Assembly: GCA_017347445.1 (NCBI GenBank)
Contig: AP021856.1
Coordinates: 496,001-560,000, forward strand
Direction: 5' to 3'
Length of the DNA: 64,000 bases
Origin: Candidatus Brocadia pituitae
Lineage (GTDB): Bacteria; Planctomycetota; Brocadiia; Brocadiales; Brocadiaceae
In this document: positions 36,235 through 45,924 of the stretch, one piece after another
Layout of the letters: every line of letters starts with the position of its first letter
Numbering within the stretch: the stretch's first letter is position 1
Program-made: the position numbers and the translations under genes
The notes under the pieces: generated by a model
Told to the model about the DNA's origin: nothing
Databases searched by the model: none
What the model saw: only the letters and a program-made list of their open reading frames with translations

Positions 36235-37257
36235 ATGGATCTAAAATACATCGTTAAGAAAATAGGGGTTATTGGCAATGGTGGATGGGGCACCACGCTT
36301 GCCCTTCTTTTATATAAAAAAGGCTACGAGGTTACCTTATGGGGTGCGAATGCATCATACGTGGATTATTTGAAGGAAAAAAGAGAAAATATCAAATTTT
36401 TAAAAGGCTTCCCCATACCTTCCGGCATAACCCTTACCTCAGATATTTCACCTGAGTTAAAAGACAGTCAGCTTGTGGTATCTGCAACGCCCACCCCTTA
36501 CCTGCACGCGGTACTTACGAAATTTAAAGATGTCTTTTCTCATGAGATACCGATCGTTAGCGTTACCAAAGGGATTGAAAACGACACGCTCATGACACCC
36601 AGCCAGATCATTGCCAACGTGCTGGGTAAACGACCCATTTCTTTGCTCCTGGGACCAAGCCATGCACAAGAGGTTGCGCATGGCTTGCCAACGACAGTTG
36701 TTGCATCATCAAAAGATGATACCCTGGCTCGGATTGTTCAGGGGGTTTTTACCACTGACCGGTTCCGGGTCTATACCAACCCCGATATGACCGGCGTTGA
36801 GTTGGGTGCAGCTATGAAAAATGTGATTGCTATAGCCGCAGGTATCTGTGACGGCCTGAAGTTTGGAGATAATTCGAAGGCCGCCCTTATTTCACGGGGG
36901 TTGGCAGAGATTAGCCGTCTCGGTATTGCTATGGGGGCGCAGAAAAGCACCTTTTCAGGACTTACAGGTTTGGGTGATCTGATAACGACATGCATCAGTC
37001 CTTACGGGAGAAACCGCTGGGTAGGCGAGCAGATTGGAAAAGGGAAGAAATTGCAGGAGATTCTGGAGACGATGGAACAGATCGCTGAAGGCGTATGGAC
37101 TACCAAATCCGTTGTGGCGCTTTCCCATAAATTTTCCGTAGAAATGCCCATCACAAAAGAAATCCACTCTGTGCTCTTCTTAAACAAAAACCCTTTAGAA
37201 GCGGTGAGTAATCTCATGATGCGTGCCCCCAGGTCTGAAATGGAGGAACTCATTTGA
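36235..37257 (+). CDS. gpsA: NAD(P)-dependent glycerol-3-phosphate dehydrogenase
   Basis: 340 residues. Rossmann motif GVIGNGGWGTTLALLL, then SVTKGIENDTLMTPSQI, LLGPSHAQEVAHGLPT, and the catalytic Lys in VELGAAMKNVIAIAAGICDG. It makes sn-glycerol-3-phosphate for phospholipid synthesis. A strong glyA terminator lies immediately upstream, and no good Shine-Dalgarno is visible in the short gap, so expression must come from a promoter inside or before the hairpin, or by read-through. Confidence 0.95.
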   Translation: MDLKYIVKKIGVIGNGGWGTTLALLLYKKGYEVTLWGANASYVDYLKEKRENIKFLKGFPIPSGITLTSDISPELKDSQLVVSATPTPYLHAVLTKFKDVFSHEIPIVSVTKGIENDTLMTPSQIIANVLGKRPISLLLGPSHAQEVAHGLPTTVVASSKDDTLARIVQGVFTTDRFRVYTNPDMTGVELGAAMKNVIAIAAGICDGLKFGDNSKAALISRGLAEISRLGIAMGAQKSTFSGLTGLGDLITTCISPYGRNRWVGEQIGKGKKLQEILETMEQIAEGVWTTKSVVALSHKFSVEMPITKEIHSVLFLNKNPLEAVSNLMMRAPRSEMEELI

Positions 37258-37348
37258 AGATATCCCATTTTAAAAGGATCTGCACTTTCCTTAACAACTT
37301 ACATCTCCGCTGGGGTTCATGCACAAAAGAAAGACAGGAGGTCTCAAA

Positions 37349-37834
37349 ATGAATATCTTTGACTTTGCCATGCAGATGGAAAAAGACGGTGAGCAATATT
37401 ATCGTAATTCAGCTCAAAAGACTCAAAATGCCGGACTAAAAAAAATATTGGGTATGCTGGCAGATGCCGAGGTGAAGCATTACGATATTTTGAAGAAGAT
37501 GAAAGAGAATGAAACCACTCAATTGCCTGATAGTGAGATATTATCACAGGTGAAAAATATCTTTGTAAAGATGAAAGAAGAAAACGACACCGTCGGCGTG
37601 AATGTCTCGCAAATTGGATTATACCAAAAGGCCCAGGATGTTGAGAAAAAGAGCCAGATATTTTATCTGGAAAAGGCCGATGAAGTAAAAGACACATCTC
37701 AGAGAGAAAGCTTTTTAAAGATCGCCGATGAAGAAAAGAAGCATTATTTCATATTAGAAAACATCCTTAATTTTGTCTCCCGTCCGCAAAACTGGCTTGA
37801 AAATGCGGAATGGTATCATTTAGAGGAATATTAG
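37349..37834 (+). CDS. Rubrerythrin/ferritin-like diiron protein
   Basis: 161 residues from ATG 37349, set by CAGGAGG eight bases upstream. A four-helix bundle with carboxylate and ExxH-type ligand patterns: AMQMEKDGEQYYR, DAEVKHYDILKKM, IFYLEKADEVKDTS and DEEKKHYFILENI. There is no C-terminal rubredoxin domain, so it is the erythrin/ferritin-like core. Such proteins reduce peroxide or store or sense iron, which suits an oxygen-sensitive organism. It stands alone downstream of gpsA. Confidence 0.85.
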   Translation: MNIFDFAMQMEKDGEQYYRNSAQKTQNAGLKKILGMLADAEVKHYDILKKMKENETTQLPDSEILSQVKNIFVKMKEENDTVGVNVSQIGLYQKAQDVEKKSQIFYLEKADEVKDTSQRESFLKIADEEKKHYFILENILNFVSRPQNWLENAEWYHLEEY

Positions 37835-38144
37835 TTTGGTTTATTCATGAAAATAAAAATATAAAATCGAATCGTCTCCTTCTGTGTCTTTTGGTACTGC
37901 CAAATGACACTTACAGTATTTTATGTCATTTTTAATGCACGATAAAATTCTGCAATGTTCAATCATGCCTTTCTTTAGATATGCTTACCCAAGGTAAATC
38001 TTTCCTTATTATCAGCGAATGAATGATTGTGATTCAAGGAGCAAACTTTATAAAAAAGTAGCAGATGCCTTTCAGGGAAATACAGCGCATTGCCAGAGAG
38101 GACGGAATTCTTACTGACCCTCTTCGTAAATTTAAATAAAATAC
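37835..38144. other. Intergenic region before DTW gene
   Basis: 310 bp. A 24-codon frame at 38065-38139 (MPFREIQRIAREDGILTD) looks slightly protein-like but has no ribosome site or family. Otherwise nothing is seen. Confidence 0.4.
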
Positions 38145-38759
38145 ATGGACAATCCAAGTCAGGAACGGTGTATTCAATGCAGGTTGATAATTCAAGACTG
38201 TATATGCCGGGATATTTCTGCCTTTTGGGCAGAACATAAAATAACTCTTTTAACCAGCAAAAGAGAAGAGCGGATTATCTCCAATACGGGAAGGCTACTT
38301 CGATGTATGCTGAAAAATATCTCTCCTGTTTATATAGGAAAGAAGGGGTGGGAAAAAGAGGTTGAATCAGAAATAGCGAGAACCGATTATACGCCTATAG
38401 TCCTTTTCCCAACACCGCCTGTTTGGGATGGGCAAATGATTATAAAAGAAATGGGGAAGCCATTGAATATTTTTGTCCTGGACACCAGTTGGCGGAATGC
38501 GAGGAGATGGCTTCGCAAACCCGTGCTTATGAATTTGAAAAAAATCGGATTAATAACAGCGCCATCTTCTGAATATTACCTCAGGAAGCAATCTGGGGAA
38601 GGCTATTTGTGCACCTTTCAGGCAGTTACTTTATTCATGGCGGAACTCGGGACGAAAGGTTTTTCTGCGGTTTCTTTTCAAGTACATGAGAGGTTTACCT
38701 TGTGGATAAAATCTTTGGCAAGGCAAAGAGGATTGAAAATAACGGCTACCCCGTCCTAA
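38145..38759 (+). CDS. DTW-domain tRNA acp3U-type aminocarboxypropyltransferase
   Basis: 204 residues. N-terminal cysteines (RCIQCRLIIQDCIC) form the usual metal site of DTW proteins; VLDTSWRNARRWLRK is the DTW-like motif and SSEYYLRKQSGEGYLCTFQAV the second conserved block. In E. coli the DTW proteins TapT/TuaA place the acp group on tRNA U47 or U20a. This copy has DTSW rather than DTW spacing but is otherwise typical. No Shine-Dalgarno is seen before the ATG. Confidence 0.8.
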   Translation: MDNPSQERCIQCRLIIQDCICRDISAFWAEHKITLLTSKREERIISNTGRLLRCMLKNISPVYIGKKGWEKEVESEIARTDYTPIVLFPTPPVWDGQMIIKEMGKPLNIFVLDTSWRNARRWLRKPVLMNLKKIGLITAPSSEYYLRKQSGEGYLCTFQAVTLFMAELGTKGFSAVSFQVHERFTLWIKSLARQRGLKITATPS

Positions 38760-38975
38760 CAAATAGGAGCAAATTCCTTTGCTGATCCAATCGTCCTCGA
38801 TTGAACCGAAAACATTGGATTGGTGGGTTCGCTCTCGCATGATCCACCCTACCGCAAAACCACATGAATAAAATGAAATTTCATACATCCCCTTAATTAT
38901 CTTTTGTCCCAGCCTGTCAGATGGTACAATAATGGATTTAATTGAAGCGACATTTCATCTTAGGCAAACAAAGAC

Positions 38976-40481
38976 ATGATACAAATAAGCAATCTAACCA
39001 AATCCTACGGCAAACGGGAGCTGTACAGTGACGTTACCCTGAGCATCGGCCCGCGTGAAAAAGTTGGCTTTGTTGGGCGTAACGGCAGTGGCAAATCAAC
39101 TCTCTTCCGCCTAATCCTTAGGGAAGAGCAGCCCGACAGCGGCATCATCAGCATACCAAAAGGGTACAAAATCGGTACGCTGGAGCAGCACCTCAAATTC
39201 ACCCGGAAAACCGTCCTGGATGAGGTGGCTACCGCCCTTTCGGAAGACGAAACATACGACCACTGGAAAGTGGAAAAAATACTGTTCGGCCTGGGTTTCA
39301 CTGAGCCGGACATGGAAAAACCGCCGGAGAGTTTTTCCGGAGGCTACCAGATACGGATGAACCTGGCAAAGTTACTGGTGCAAAACCCTCACATGCTTTT
39401 ACTGGACGAACCGACCAATTACCTCGACATCGTCAGTCTTCGTTGGCTCAAAGGTTGGCTCCGATCATTCCAGGGGGAGATCGTCATCATCACCCATGAC
39501 CGCGGCTTTATGGATGAAGTGACCACCCACACGATGGGTGTTGTCCGCCGGCAGCTCCGCAAGCTGAAGGGGGATACCATCACCTTTTTCGAAACCCTCG
39601 ATCATGAGGATGAAATTCATGAAAAGACCCGTGTCCACCAGGAGAAACGGATAAAAGAGATCGAAGAATTTGTGGCGCGCAACCTGGCGCGCGCCAGCAC
39701 GGCTGGTCGCGCCCAGTCACGCTTGAAGTTGCTGGACAAGATGGAGCGTATCGAAAAGCTTGACCATGATGCAATGCTGGCGTTCCGCTTCAACCACGTA
39801 AAGTGTCCAGGCAAAGTCGTTATGGAAGCGCGCAACCTATCGTTCGCCTACGACGGCAATCCGCAGAACGCGCTGTTTAAGAGTCTGACATTTACCGTGG
39901 AGGCGCAGGACCGCATCGCTATTATTGGGAAAAACGGCAAGGGAAAATCGACGCTGCTGAACCTTCTCGCCGGAGAGCTAAAGCCGATCACCGGTGGGAT
40001 AAGCACGCACCCCGCTATGAAAATAGGCCACTTCGGACAAACGAACATCCAGAGGCTCAACCTTGAATGCAACGTCCTGGATGAATTGAACAAGTCAAAT
40101 CCGTCGCTCAACAACCAGCGACTTCGCAGTCTCGCCGGCGCGGTGATGTTTCCCGGCGACGCAGCGGAAAAGAAGGTCAGGGTGCTTTCCGGCGGCGAAC
40201 GGAGCCGCGTATTGCTGGGCAAGATATTGGCCAACCCGACGAACCTCCTGCTCCTCGACGAACCGACCAACCATCTCGATATGGAATCGATAGAAGAACT
40301 CACCGAACAGCTCGATGAATATGAAGGGGCAGTTATCATTGTTACGCACAGCGAAATGATTTTACGTGATATCGTTACCAAGTTGATCGTTTTCAACAAA
40401 GAGAATGCGCAGCTTTTTTTGGGGAACTATGACGATTTCCTTGAAAATATCGGCTGGGATGACGGGAAGCCCGCGCGGTGA
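38976..40481 (+). CDS. ABC-F family ATPase
   Basis: 501 residues with two fused ATP-binding cassettes and no membrane domain. Each has a P-loop (GRNGSGKST, GKNGKGKST), signature (SFSGGYQIR, LSGGERSR) and Walker B (LLLDEPTN twice). The charged linker between them (IKEIEEFVARNLARASTAGR) is the P-site-tRNA interaction motif region. ABC-F proteins act on the ribosome as translation factors or antibiotic-protection factors. The middle of the gene is visibly richer in G and C than its neighbours, hinting at transfer. Confidence 0.92.
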   Translation: MIQISNLTKSYGKRELYSDVTLSIGPREKVGFVGRNGSGKSTLFRLILREEQPDSGIISIPKGYKIGTLEQHLKFTRKTVLDEVATALSEDETYDHWKVEKILFGLGFTEPDMEKPPESFSGGYQIRMNLAKLLVQNPHMLLLDEPTNYLDIVSLRWLKGWLRSFQGEIVIITHDRGFMDEVTTHTMGVVRRQLRKLKGDTITFFETLDHEDEIHEKTRVHQEKRIKEIEEFVARNLARASTAGRAQSRLKLLDKMERIEKLDHDAMLAFRFNHVKCPGKVVMEARNLSFAYDGNPQNALFKSLTFTVEAQDRIAIIGKNGKGKSTLLNLLAGELKPITGGISTHPAMKIGHFGQTNIQRLNLECNVLDELNKSNPSLNNQRLRSLAGAVMFPGDAAEKKVRVLSGGERSRVLLGKILANPTNLLLLDEPTNHLDMESIEELTEQLDEYEGAVIIVTHSEMILRDIVTKLIVFNKENAQLFLGNYDDFLENIGWDDGKPAR

Positions 40482-40524
40482 CGTTAGGGAAGGCGGAAGG
40501 GGTCACCCATTAGAAGGCTTTTGA

Positions 40525-40581
40525 CAAGCGAAAAAGATTCCCTTTGAGATAGATACATTTGTTAAGGAATTAAAAGATTGA
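40525..40581 (+). pseudogene. Truncated antitoxin C-terminus
   Basis: A short open frame ending PFEIDTFVKELKD, whose TGA overlaps the toxin's TTG start as antitoxin-toxin pairs usually do. Only about 18 codons survive before an upstream stop, so the DNA-binding part of the antitoxin is gone. Confidence 0.4.
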
Positions 40582-40841
40582 GCAAATATCTTATTGCCGT
40601 TGAGTCAGAATTTTTCCTCCAATATGACAACCTGCCAAAAGAAATCAAAAAGAAGTTTAAAAAGCAATCAATCTATCTGAAAGAGAATCCTAAACACAAT
40701 TCATTGCAAATACACCGGCCCGAAGGGTCTGACTTCTGGGAGTTTTACGTAGATAAAGGGCATAGGTGTGTATTTAAACAAGAAGGAAATGGGTATAAAC
40801 TTTATTATGTAGGCGCACACGATATAATTGATAACTTTTGA
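40578..40841 (+). CDS. RelE/ParE-family toxin
   Basis: 87 residues from a TTG with AAGGA upstream. The fold pattern is RelE/ParE: an N-terminal helix pair (FFLQYDNLPKEIKKKFKKQ), the strand HNSLQIHRP, then FWEFYVDKGHRCVF and YKLYYVGAHD at the end. Family members cut mRNA on the ribosome or poison gyrase. Its start overlaps what seems to be the end of a truncated antitoxin, so the toxin is probably inactive, silent or controlled elsewhere. It sits 96 bp after the ABC-F gene. Confidence 0.75.
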   Translation: MSKYLIAVESEFFLQYDNLPKEIKKKFKKQSIYLKENPKHNSLQIHRPEGSDFWEFYVDKGHRCVFKQEGNGYKLYYVGAHDIIDNF

Positions 40842-40945
40842 ATGTTATACTGAAAAATGGCAGAATCTTTCAGGATAATATTCGAAAAGTAATGTTGAAC
40901 GAAAGAAATAATAATATCAAGAAAAAGTCAGGTAATTTAATGATA

Positions 40946-42487
40946 TTAGCATGCCTTGAAAGGCCGGGCATACCCCTCATTTAACAAGATTTCTTCCGGG
41001 ATAATATTTCCTCTTCCTAAAATGAGACATGGGTCGAGTTTCCTTTTTATTGCAGCCATTTCCCGGAGTCCCGTCTGACCGAACATATCAAGCAAATATT
41101 CACGTTTGATCTTGCCCACCCCATGTTCTGCAGAAATCGTGCCTCCCCACGTGATAATTTTATTAACAATGGTGCGATACAGCCGCCACCCCGTTTCGGC
41201 TTCCTGATCGTTCTGCGGAAGAAGATTTACATGGAGATGATTATCTGCAATGTGTCCAAAGATGCAATACCGAAGACCTGACTCGTTCAGGCTCTGGCGG
41301 TAGAGTTTAAGCAGGACGAAAAAGCGTTCATCCGGAACTGTAAAATCCGTGCTAATCTTCATTTGATAATGCTCCCGTAAAATGCGGTTGACAAGGACAG
41401 GAACGGCATGGCGAAACGCACGGTACTCTTTGTGTTCCAGCGCGCTCTGGCTAAACCAGCTCTGGTCTACCAACGCCCTTCCGCTCTGACACAACTGATA
41501 CCATTGATCCACGACCTCCTTTTCAAGCCCTGCCGTCATTTCTTGTTCAAAAAAGACGGATGCCTGGGCTTTTACAGGAATGTGAGTATAGACGGAGCGC
41601 AAGATATCGAGGGCGTGGACGTCGAAGTATTCCAGGGCTCTGGCATCAATCTGTCCGGTTGACGGAGAAGCGCGATTTTTTACCGAATCTTTTTTCGCCT
41701 GATCCGCAAACTGCCAGGCATCCTCCTCTTGTTCAAAGAAGACAATACCACTGAAAAGCGCCTGAGGTTTCGGAATCAATCCAAGCTCAATCTCGGTAAG
41801 CACCCCTAACGTCCCTTCGGAGCCGATAAAAAGATCCAGGGCACTCATGCCCGGAATACTATAGTATCCCGCAGAATGCTTTCCTGCCGGCATGCGATAA
41901 TGTGGTAGTGTTACTTCAAAGACATTCTGTAAACCCTTTAAAAAAATACGCCCTTCTTTATCAGCAACACCTTCTCCACGGCGTAAATCCAGTACGTCAC
42001 CCGTTGCAAGAACGACCCTTAGTCGTCGTACCCACATGCGGGTCGAGCCGTATTTGAAAGAGCGCGCCCCCGAGGCATTTGTTGCTACACTAGCGCCAAG
42101 AAAGGCATTCTGTTCTGTCGGGTCAGGTGGGTAAAAGAGTCCTTTTCCAGAAACTGCCGCTTGTAGTGCCTTCAGAGTTATAGCTGGCCCTGTTACGACG
42201 GAGCCAAAATCCCCGGAAGCCCGGTGAATCTGCCGTAGCCCACCCAGTCTTTCAGTAGAAAGGACAATCCCGCCAAATGGCACTCTTGCTCCCACCAGAC
42301 CTGTTCCATTTCCTGCAACCGTTACCGGTGTCCTGGTACAGCATGCATCATTCAAAACCCGAGCAACCTCATTTTCGTCTTCCGGGAAAACCACTTCATG
42401 TGCATAACCGCCACTAAGGTTGGAGGCATCTTTCAGGTAAGGGCGTATCACGTTAAGATCGGTGCTACGGAGCATATTGTTTGCCAT
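40946..42487 (-). CDS. GlcD-type FAD-binding oxidase/dehydrogenase
   Basis: About 513 residues from ATG 42487; a TTG at 42508 is the outer limit. N-terminal PCMH-type FAD domain (VTVAGNGTGLVGARVPFGGIV, the ATNASGARSFKYGST and GSEGTLGVLTEIEL blocks) and a C-terminal FAD-oxidase cap (FGHIADNHLHVNLLP, ISAEHGVGKIKREYL). It belongs to the glycolate/D-lactate dehydrogenase group and probably oxidises a 2-hydroxyacid, feeding electrons to a quinone or partner iron-sulphur protein. No glcE/glcF-like gene is near, so the substrate is unsettled. It is divergent from the secreted-protein gene. Confidence 0.88.
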   Translation of the reverse strand: MANNMLRSTDLNVIRPYLKDASNLSGGYAHEVVFPEDENEVARVLNDACCTRTPVTVAGNGTGLVGARVPFGGIVLSTERLGGLRQIHRASGDFGSVVTGPAITLKALQAAVSGKGLFYPPDPTEQNAFLGASVATNASGARSFKYGSTRMWVRRLRVVLATGDVLDLRRGEGVADKEGRIFLKGLQNVFEVTLPHYRMPAGKHSAGYYSIPGMSALDLFIGSEGTLGVLTEIELGLIPKPQALFSGIVFFEQEEDAWQFADQAKKDSVKNRASPSTGQIDARALEYFDVHALDILRSVYTHIPVKAQASVFFEQEMTAGLEKEVVDQWYQLCQSGRALVDQSWFSQSALEHKEYRAFRHAVPVLVNRILREHYQMKISTDFTVPDERFFVLLKLYRQSLNESGLRYCIFGHIADNHLHVNLLPQNDQEAETGWRLYRTIVNKIITWGGTISAEHGVGKIKREYLLDMFGQTGLREMAAIKRKLDPCLILGRGNIIPEEILLNEGYARPFKAC

Positions 42488-42661
42488 AACCCTCTTTTTA
42501 TCTTGCAATTTACTATAGAATTAAGTAAATTGTAACGATTAATCGACAATAAGTAAATGAGTCAATAAAGAGTGTGTTTCTCATTTAAGGGATTGTGAAT
42601 GTGTCACGAATGCCCTTGAAAGTAATGTATTTATATTTTTTATTTAAGAAGGGGGGGAAAA

Positions 42662-43474
42662 ATGTGGAAGAAACAGAGAGGAGTCCTGGCATGTGCGATG
42701 TTTCTTGGCTTTATTGGTATGATTTCCTATGGTAACGCATGGGCAAACAACGCAGTGAACACCGCAGGTAAGGTAAGTGGGTTTAGAGCTATGGCAGAGG
42801 CGACTCCAGCGCCAACATCTACACCTGGTACGCCAACGCCAACACCAACACCGACTCCATCAGATGCAGGCAATATTGCTGGACAGGTTACTGATGCTGT
42901 AACCAATGCTGGAATTAATGGTGCAACGGTTACCGTAGAAGGTACCGGACAAACGGGTACAACTCAAGCTGTGCAAGGTCAGAATGGTGTTTATGTGATA
43001 CCGAATGTACCCGTTGGGACGCAAACGGTAACAGCAAGTGCAGCAGGGTATCTGCCATCTTCAAAAGATGTGGCAGTAGAAGAAGGACAACCGAATCCGC
43101 AAACGGGCAAGAATACTGCCAGCTTTGCTTTAACGGCTGGTACACCAACTCCGGTACCATCACCGACACCGTCTTGCGAAGTCGCCGAAGTTGATGCAGA
43201 ACCTGAAAAACAAAAAATTTTACGGGAGGAAAGCGGAGAAATAACCGTAACATTAACTTGCGGTGATGGTTCACCGTCCGCAAACAGGTTGGTGAATGTT
43301 AATGTGAAAAGTGGTAAGAAGCGTGTAACTGTTGAGCCTGCAACTGCTTTAACGGATGAAAATGGCCAGGCAGTATTTACGGTTATCGCTACAACAAAGA
43401 CAGGTGATGCAAAAATTACATTCCTGCATCAAAACCTGAAGGATACAGTGACGGTAAGGGTAAGAAAGAAGTAA
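42662..43474 (+). CDS. Secreted protein with CarboxypepD-like and Ig-like domains
   Basis: 270 residues. A signal peptide (cleavage near GNAWA) is followed by a Thr/Pro linker (TPGTPTPTPTPTPS), a carboxypeptidase-regulatory-like beta domain (GNIAGQVTDAVTNAGINGAT ... GTQTVTASAAGYLP), a second TPTPVPSPTP linker and a C-terminal Big/invasin-type Ig-like domain (PATALTDENGQAVFTVIATT). It is probably a cell-surface or matrix protein. A strong ribosome site (AAGGGGGGG) supports the start, and an intrinsic terminator follows, so it is monocistronic and perhaps well expressed. Confidence 0.85.
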   Translation: MWKKQRGVLACAMFLGFIGMISYGNAWANNAVNTAGKVSGFRAMAEATPAPTSTPGTPTPTPTPTPSDAGNIAGQVTDAVTNAGINGATVTVEGTGQTGTTQAVQGQNGVYVIPNVPVGTQTVTASAAGYLPSSKDVAVEEGQPNPQTGKNTASFALTAGTPTPVPSPTPSCEVAEVDAEPEKQKILREESGEITVTLTCGDGSPSANRLVNVNVKSGKKRVTVEPATALTDENGQAVFTVIATTKTGDAKITFLHQNLKDTVTVRVRKK

Positions 43475-43532
43475 GAAGTGACTCCTGAAGGTGTTGTTCA
43501 GGAATAAGCATAGTTGTGGGAGAAGTATCAGG

Positions 43533-43580
43533 AAAAGGGATGTCATGTCGGAAGATATGACATCCCTTTTTGTTTTTTTT
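43533..43580 (+). terminator. Intrinsic terminator of secreted-protein gene
   Basis: AAAAGGGATGTCAT pairs with ATGACATCCCTTTT around a 10-base loop, followed by TGTTTTTTTT. The remainder of the gap to 43877 shows no other feature. Confidence 0.9.
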
Positions 43581-43877
43581 ATAACATCTCCTTGACTTTC
43601 CTCAGCAATGTGCTGATGTGTTGAACAAAAAGCCCTTCGGTCATGGGATAGGGTCCCCAGCCAATCTAATCTGCAAACATATTGTCTTTTGATTTCATCA
43701 GTACCTGCGAAGAAGGAAAAAGATTGCAATCTCACCTGTTTTTGTTTTAAAATTTCTTTTAATAAAAAACGAATTCCTGTTATTTGCCCTGAAAAAACAT
43801 CTTTTCTGCCAGTTTTTCTTCGAGATTAAATCTTTTTTAGTTGCTGCATTGCAGTGTTTGTTGTTGAACAGAATTCC

Positions 43878-45098
43878 ATGAAGTCCTCAGAATTTATTAT
43901 TAAAGACAGTTCTGGCGCCCGTACGGTTCCTGTTGATGCAATCACCTTTCTTCAGGGCAATGTTGAGTGGAATAGGGTAAGTTTCTGTATTCAGAACGGT
44001 AAAATTTTATCAAGTGAATTAAGAAACGATCCAGCAAAATTTTTTGTAACACCAGGGTTCGTTAACTGTCATATGCACTGGCTGATGCTCGGTGAACCAA
44101 CGCTGGAAAGAGAACTTGCATTGATGAAAAACGGACCTGATGAGTTCATTGATATCATTGTGGAAAATGCGCGATCCACGGTTCTCAAGGGCATTACGGC
44201 GTGTTGCGACAAAGGTCCTCCTGGTCTGGAAACCCGCCGGATATATCAGGGACTGAAAACGGCAAAATCCCGTGGATTGCCCGTGCCAAAAACCCTGGTA
44301 TCAACCTGGACGACATCGGTGGATGGCGCCTTCGCAAGCCCGCTGTCCCGGCGTGTGTATAACCAAAATGAGCTGGAACAAGTAATTCGCGAATTGCAGG
44401 AAACGGATGCTGGCATAATGAAGATCATTCCGGAATCAGGATTGCGTCTTACGCAATGCACGTATGACTGGGTATTCCCGGAACAATACTTTGCCGTGGC
44501 TAGGGAGATGACTGCCAGGCTCGGATTGATACTCGCCATTCATGCAAAAGGTTATGAATCCATTGGAATGGGATTGAAGTATTCCGTGGATTGTATCGAA
44601 CACGCAACCGGGGCCTCTGTCACGCAGCTTAAAGAGATGCAGAGCAAAGGAATTTATCTCTCACCAACCCTGGAAGGCCTCTGGAGCCGCCTCAACTATG
44701 CAATAAGCTCCGGCTCGGGAGCAGCAACGGCAGCGTTTGAGTGGGGGAATGTTACAGCGATGTTCCGCAATGCCGTTGTATTGAACGACGGCAAACCATT
44801 CACGCATTTCCTCTTTGGTTCTGATGCCGGCAGTGCGTGTACGCCTCATGCCTCCCTCAGGGAGTTATCTCTTATGAGAAAATTAGGCTTGCCGGCAGAG
44901 TATTGCTTACAGGCAGCCATGGTTAATGGCGCCCGGTTCATGAGATTGCACAGGTCCATTGGGCAATTGACGCCGGGATATTGCGCCGACATGATCTTCT
45001 GGCATCGGAACCCACTGGAACTTGATGTAGCAGCATGGGAGCACCTTGAACAGTATATTGCAGCCGTGATGCTTGACGGGAATCTGATAGAACCGTGA
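43878..45098 (+). CDS. Amidohydrolase-family metal-dependent hydrolase
   Basis: About 406 residues from ATG 43878; a GTG at 43854 is possible and neither has a clear ribosome site. Metal-site motifs: NCHMHW (HxH) after the small N-terminal beta domain, AIHAKGYESIG, DCIEHATG, and the late FGSDAGSACTPH with the catalytic Asp; the closing segment GQLTPGYCADMIFWHRNPLE is typical of imidazolonepropionase-like (COG1228) members. The substrate is unknown. A TauE/SafE permease gene follows after 61 bp. Confidence 0.85.
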   Translation: MKSSEFIIKDSSGARTVPVDAITFLQGNVEWNRVSFCIQNGKILSSELRNDPAKFFVTPGFVNCHMHWLMLGEPTLERELALMKNGPDEFIDIIVENARSTVLKGITACCDKGPPGLETRRIYQGLKTAKSRGLPVPKTLVSTWTTSVDGAFASPLSRRVYNQNELEQVIRELQETDAGIMKIIPESGLRLTQCTYDWVFPEQYFAVAREMTARLGLILAIHAKGYESIGMGLKYSVDCIEHATGASVTQLKEMQSKGIYLSPTLEGLWSRLNYAISSGSGAATAAFEWGNVTAMFRNAVVLNDGKPFTHFLFGSDAGSACTPHASLRELSLMRKLGLPAEYCLQAAMVNGARFMRLHRSIGQLTPGYCADMIFWHRNPLELDVAAWEHLEQYIAAVMLDGNLIEP

Positions 45099-45159
45099 TT
45101 GGGGTTAGTCGTAACATTGAATTTCAGCAACCGCTTCATCTCTTTCAGCCTGAGAAAGT

Positions 45160-45924
45160 ATGGAAATCTGCCAGTTTTTTGTTGTCTTTGCCGTTGGCGC
45201 AATAGCAGGGTTTGTAAACGTTCTTGCGGGTGGTGGCTCAATTCTTACCCTGCCCATGCTTATCTTTCTCGGACTGCCTCCGGCCGTGGCAAACGGCACT
45301 AACCGTCTGGCAGTGGCGGTTCAGAGCATCTTTGCCGTTGCCGGCTTTCGGAGCAAGGGTATTTCAGATTTTAAATCAAGCCTGATATTATCATGTCCAG
45401 CACTTCTCGGAGGATTAATCGGCGCCCAACTTGCTTTGGCAGTGCCTGATCAGGTCTTTAAAAAGGTGCTGGCCGTAATTATAATATTCATCCTCGGATT
45501 CATCCTCTGGGATCCTGTACGGAAAAAACATGGTACGATTCACCGCGAGGAAGACATATCACATCTCAGCGTGGGCCGGCGTACAGCAATTATGTTTTTC
45601 CTGTTCTTTGCCGGAATTTATGGCGGTTTTGTTCAGGCAGGCGTTGGTTTCCTGATTATCATGGCGCTGAACATCATAGGGGGGTTAAATCTGGTAAAAA
45701 CGAATAGTCACAAGGTGTTTATCGCAGGCATCAATGCGTTATTTTCCTTACTCGTATTCGTAATTCATGATAAGATATCCTGGGTACTGGGACTAGTTTT
45801 AGCTGCTGGCAATGGCCTTGGGGGCTGGACAGGCAGCCATTTTGCCGTAAGCAAAGGAGAACGGTTCATCAGGATCGTGCTTACCCTGTGTGTCATCGCC
45901 ATGGTATTAAAACTTTTGATTTAG
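45160..45924 (+). CDS. TauE/SafE-family anion permease
   Basis: 254 residues with about eight membrane helices in two halves. Family marks: AGFVNVLAGGGSILTLPML in helix 1, PPAVANGTNRLAVAVQ, LGGLIGAQLAL, and the second-half GGFVQAGVGFLIIMAL. TauE/SafE proteins export sulphite, organosulphonates or related anions. It is 61 bp after the amidohydrolase and likely in its operon, so it could move that enzyme's substrate or product. Confidence 0.88.
   Translation: MEICQFFVVFAVGAIAGFVNVLAGGGSILTLPMLIFLGLPPAVANGTNRLAVAVQSIFAVAGFRSKGISDFKSSLILSCPALLGGLIGAQLALAVPDQVFKKVLAVIIIFILGFILWDPVRKKHGTIHREEDISHLSVGRRTAIMFFLFFAGIYGGFVQAGVGFLIIMALNIIGGLNLVKTNSHKVFIAGINALFSLLVFVIHDKISWVLGLVLAAGNGLGGWTGSHFAVSKGERFIRIVLTLCVIAMVLKLLI

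Noticed and set aside
43349-43735. 128-codon minus-strand frame across the secreted-protein gene end
   Set aside because: It overlaps a well-supported gene and its terminator; shadow frame.
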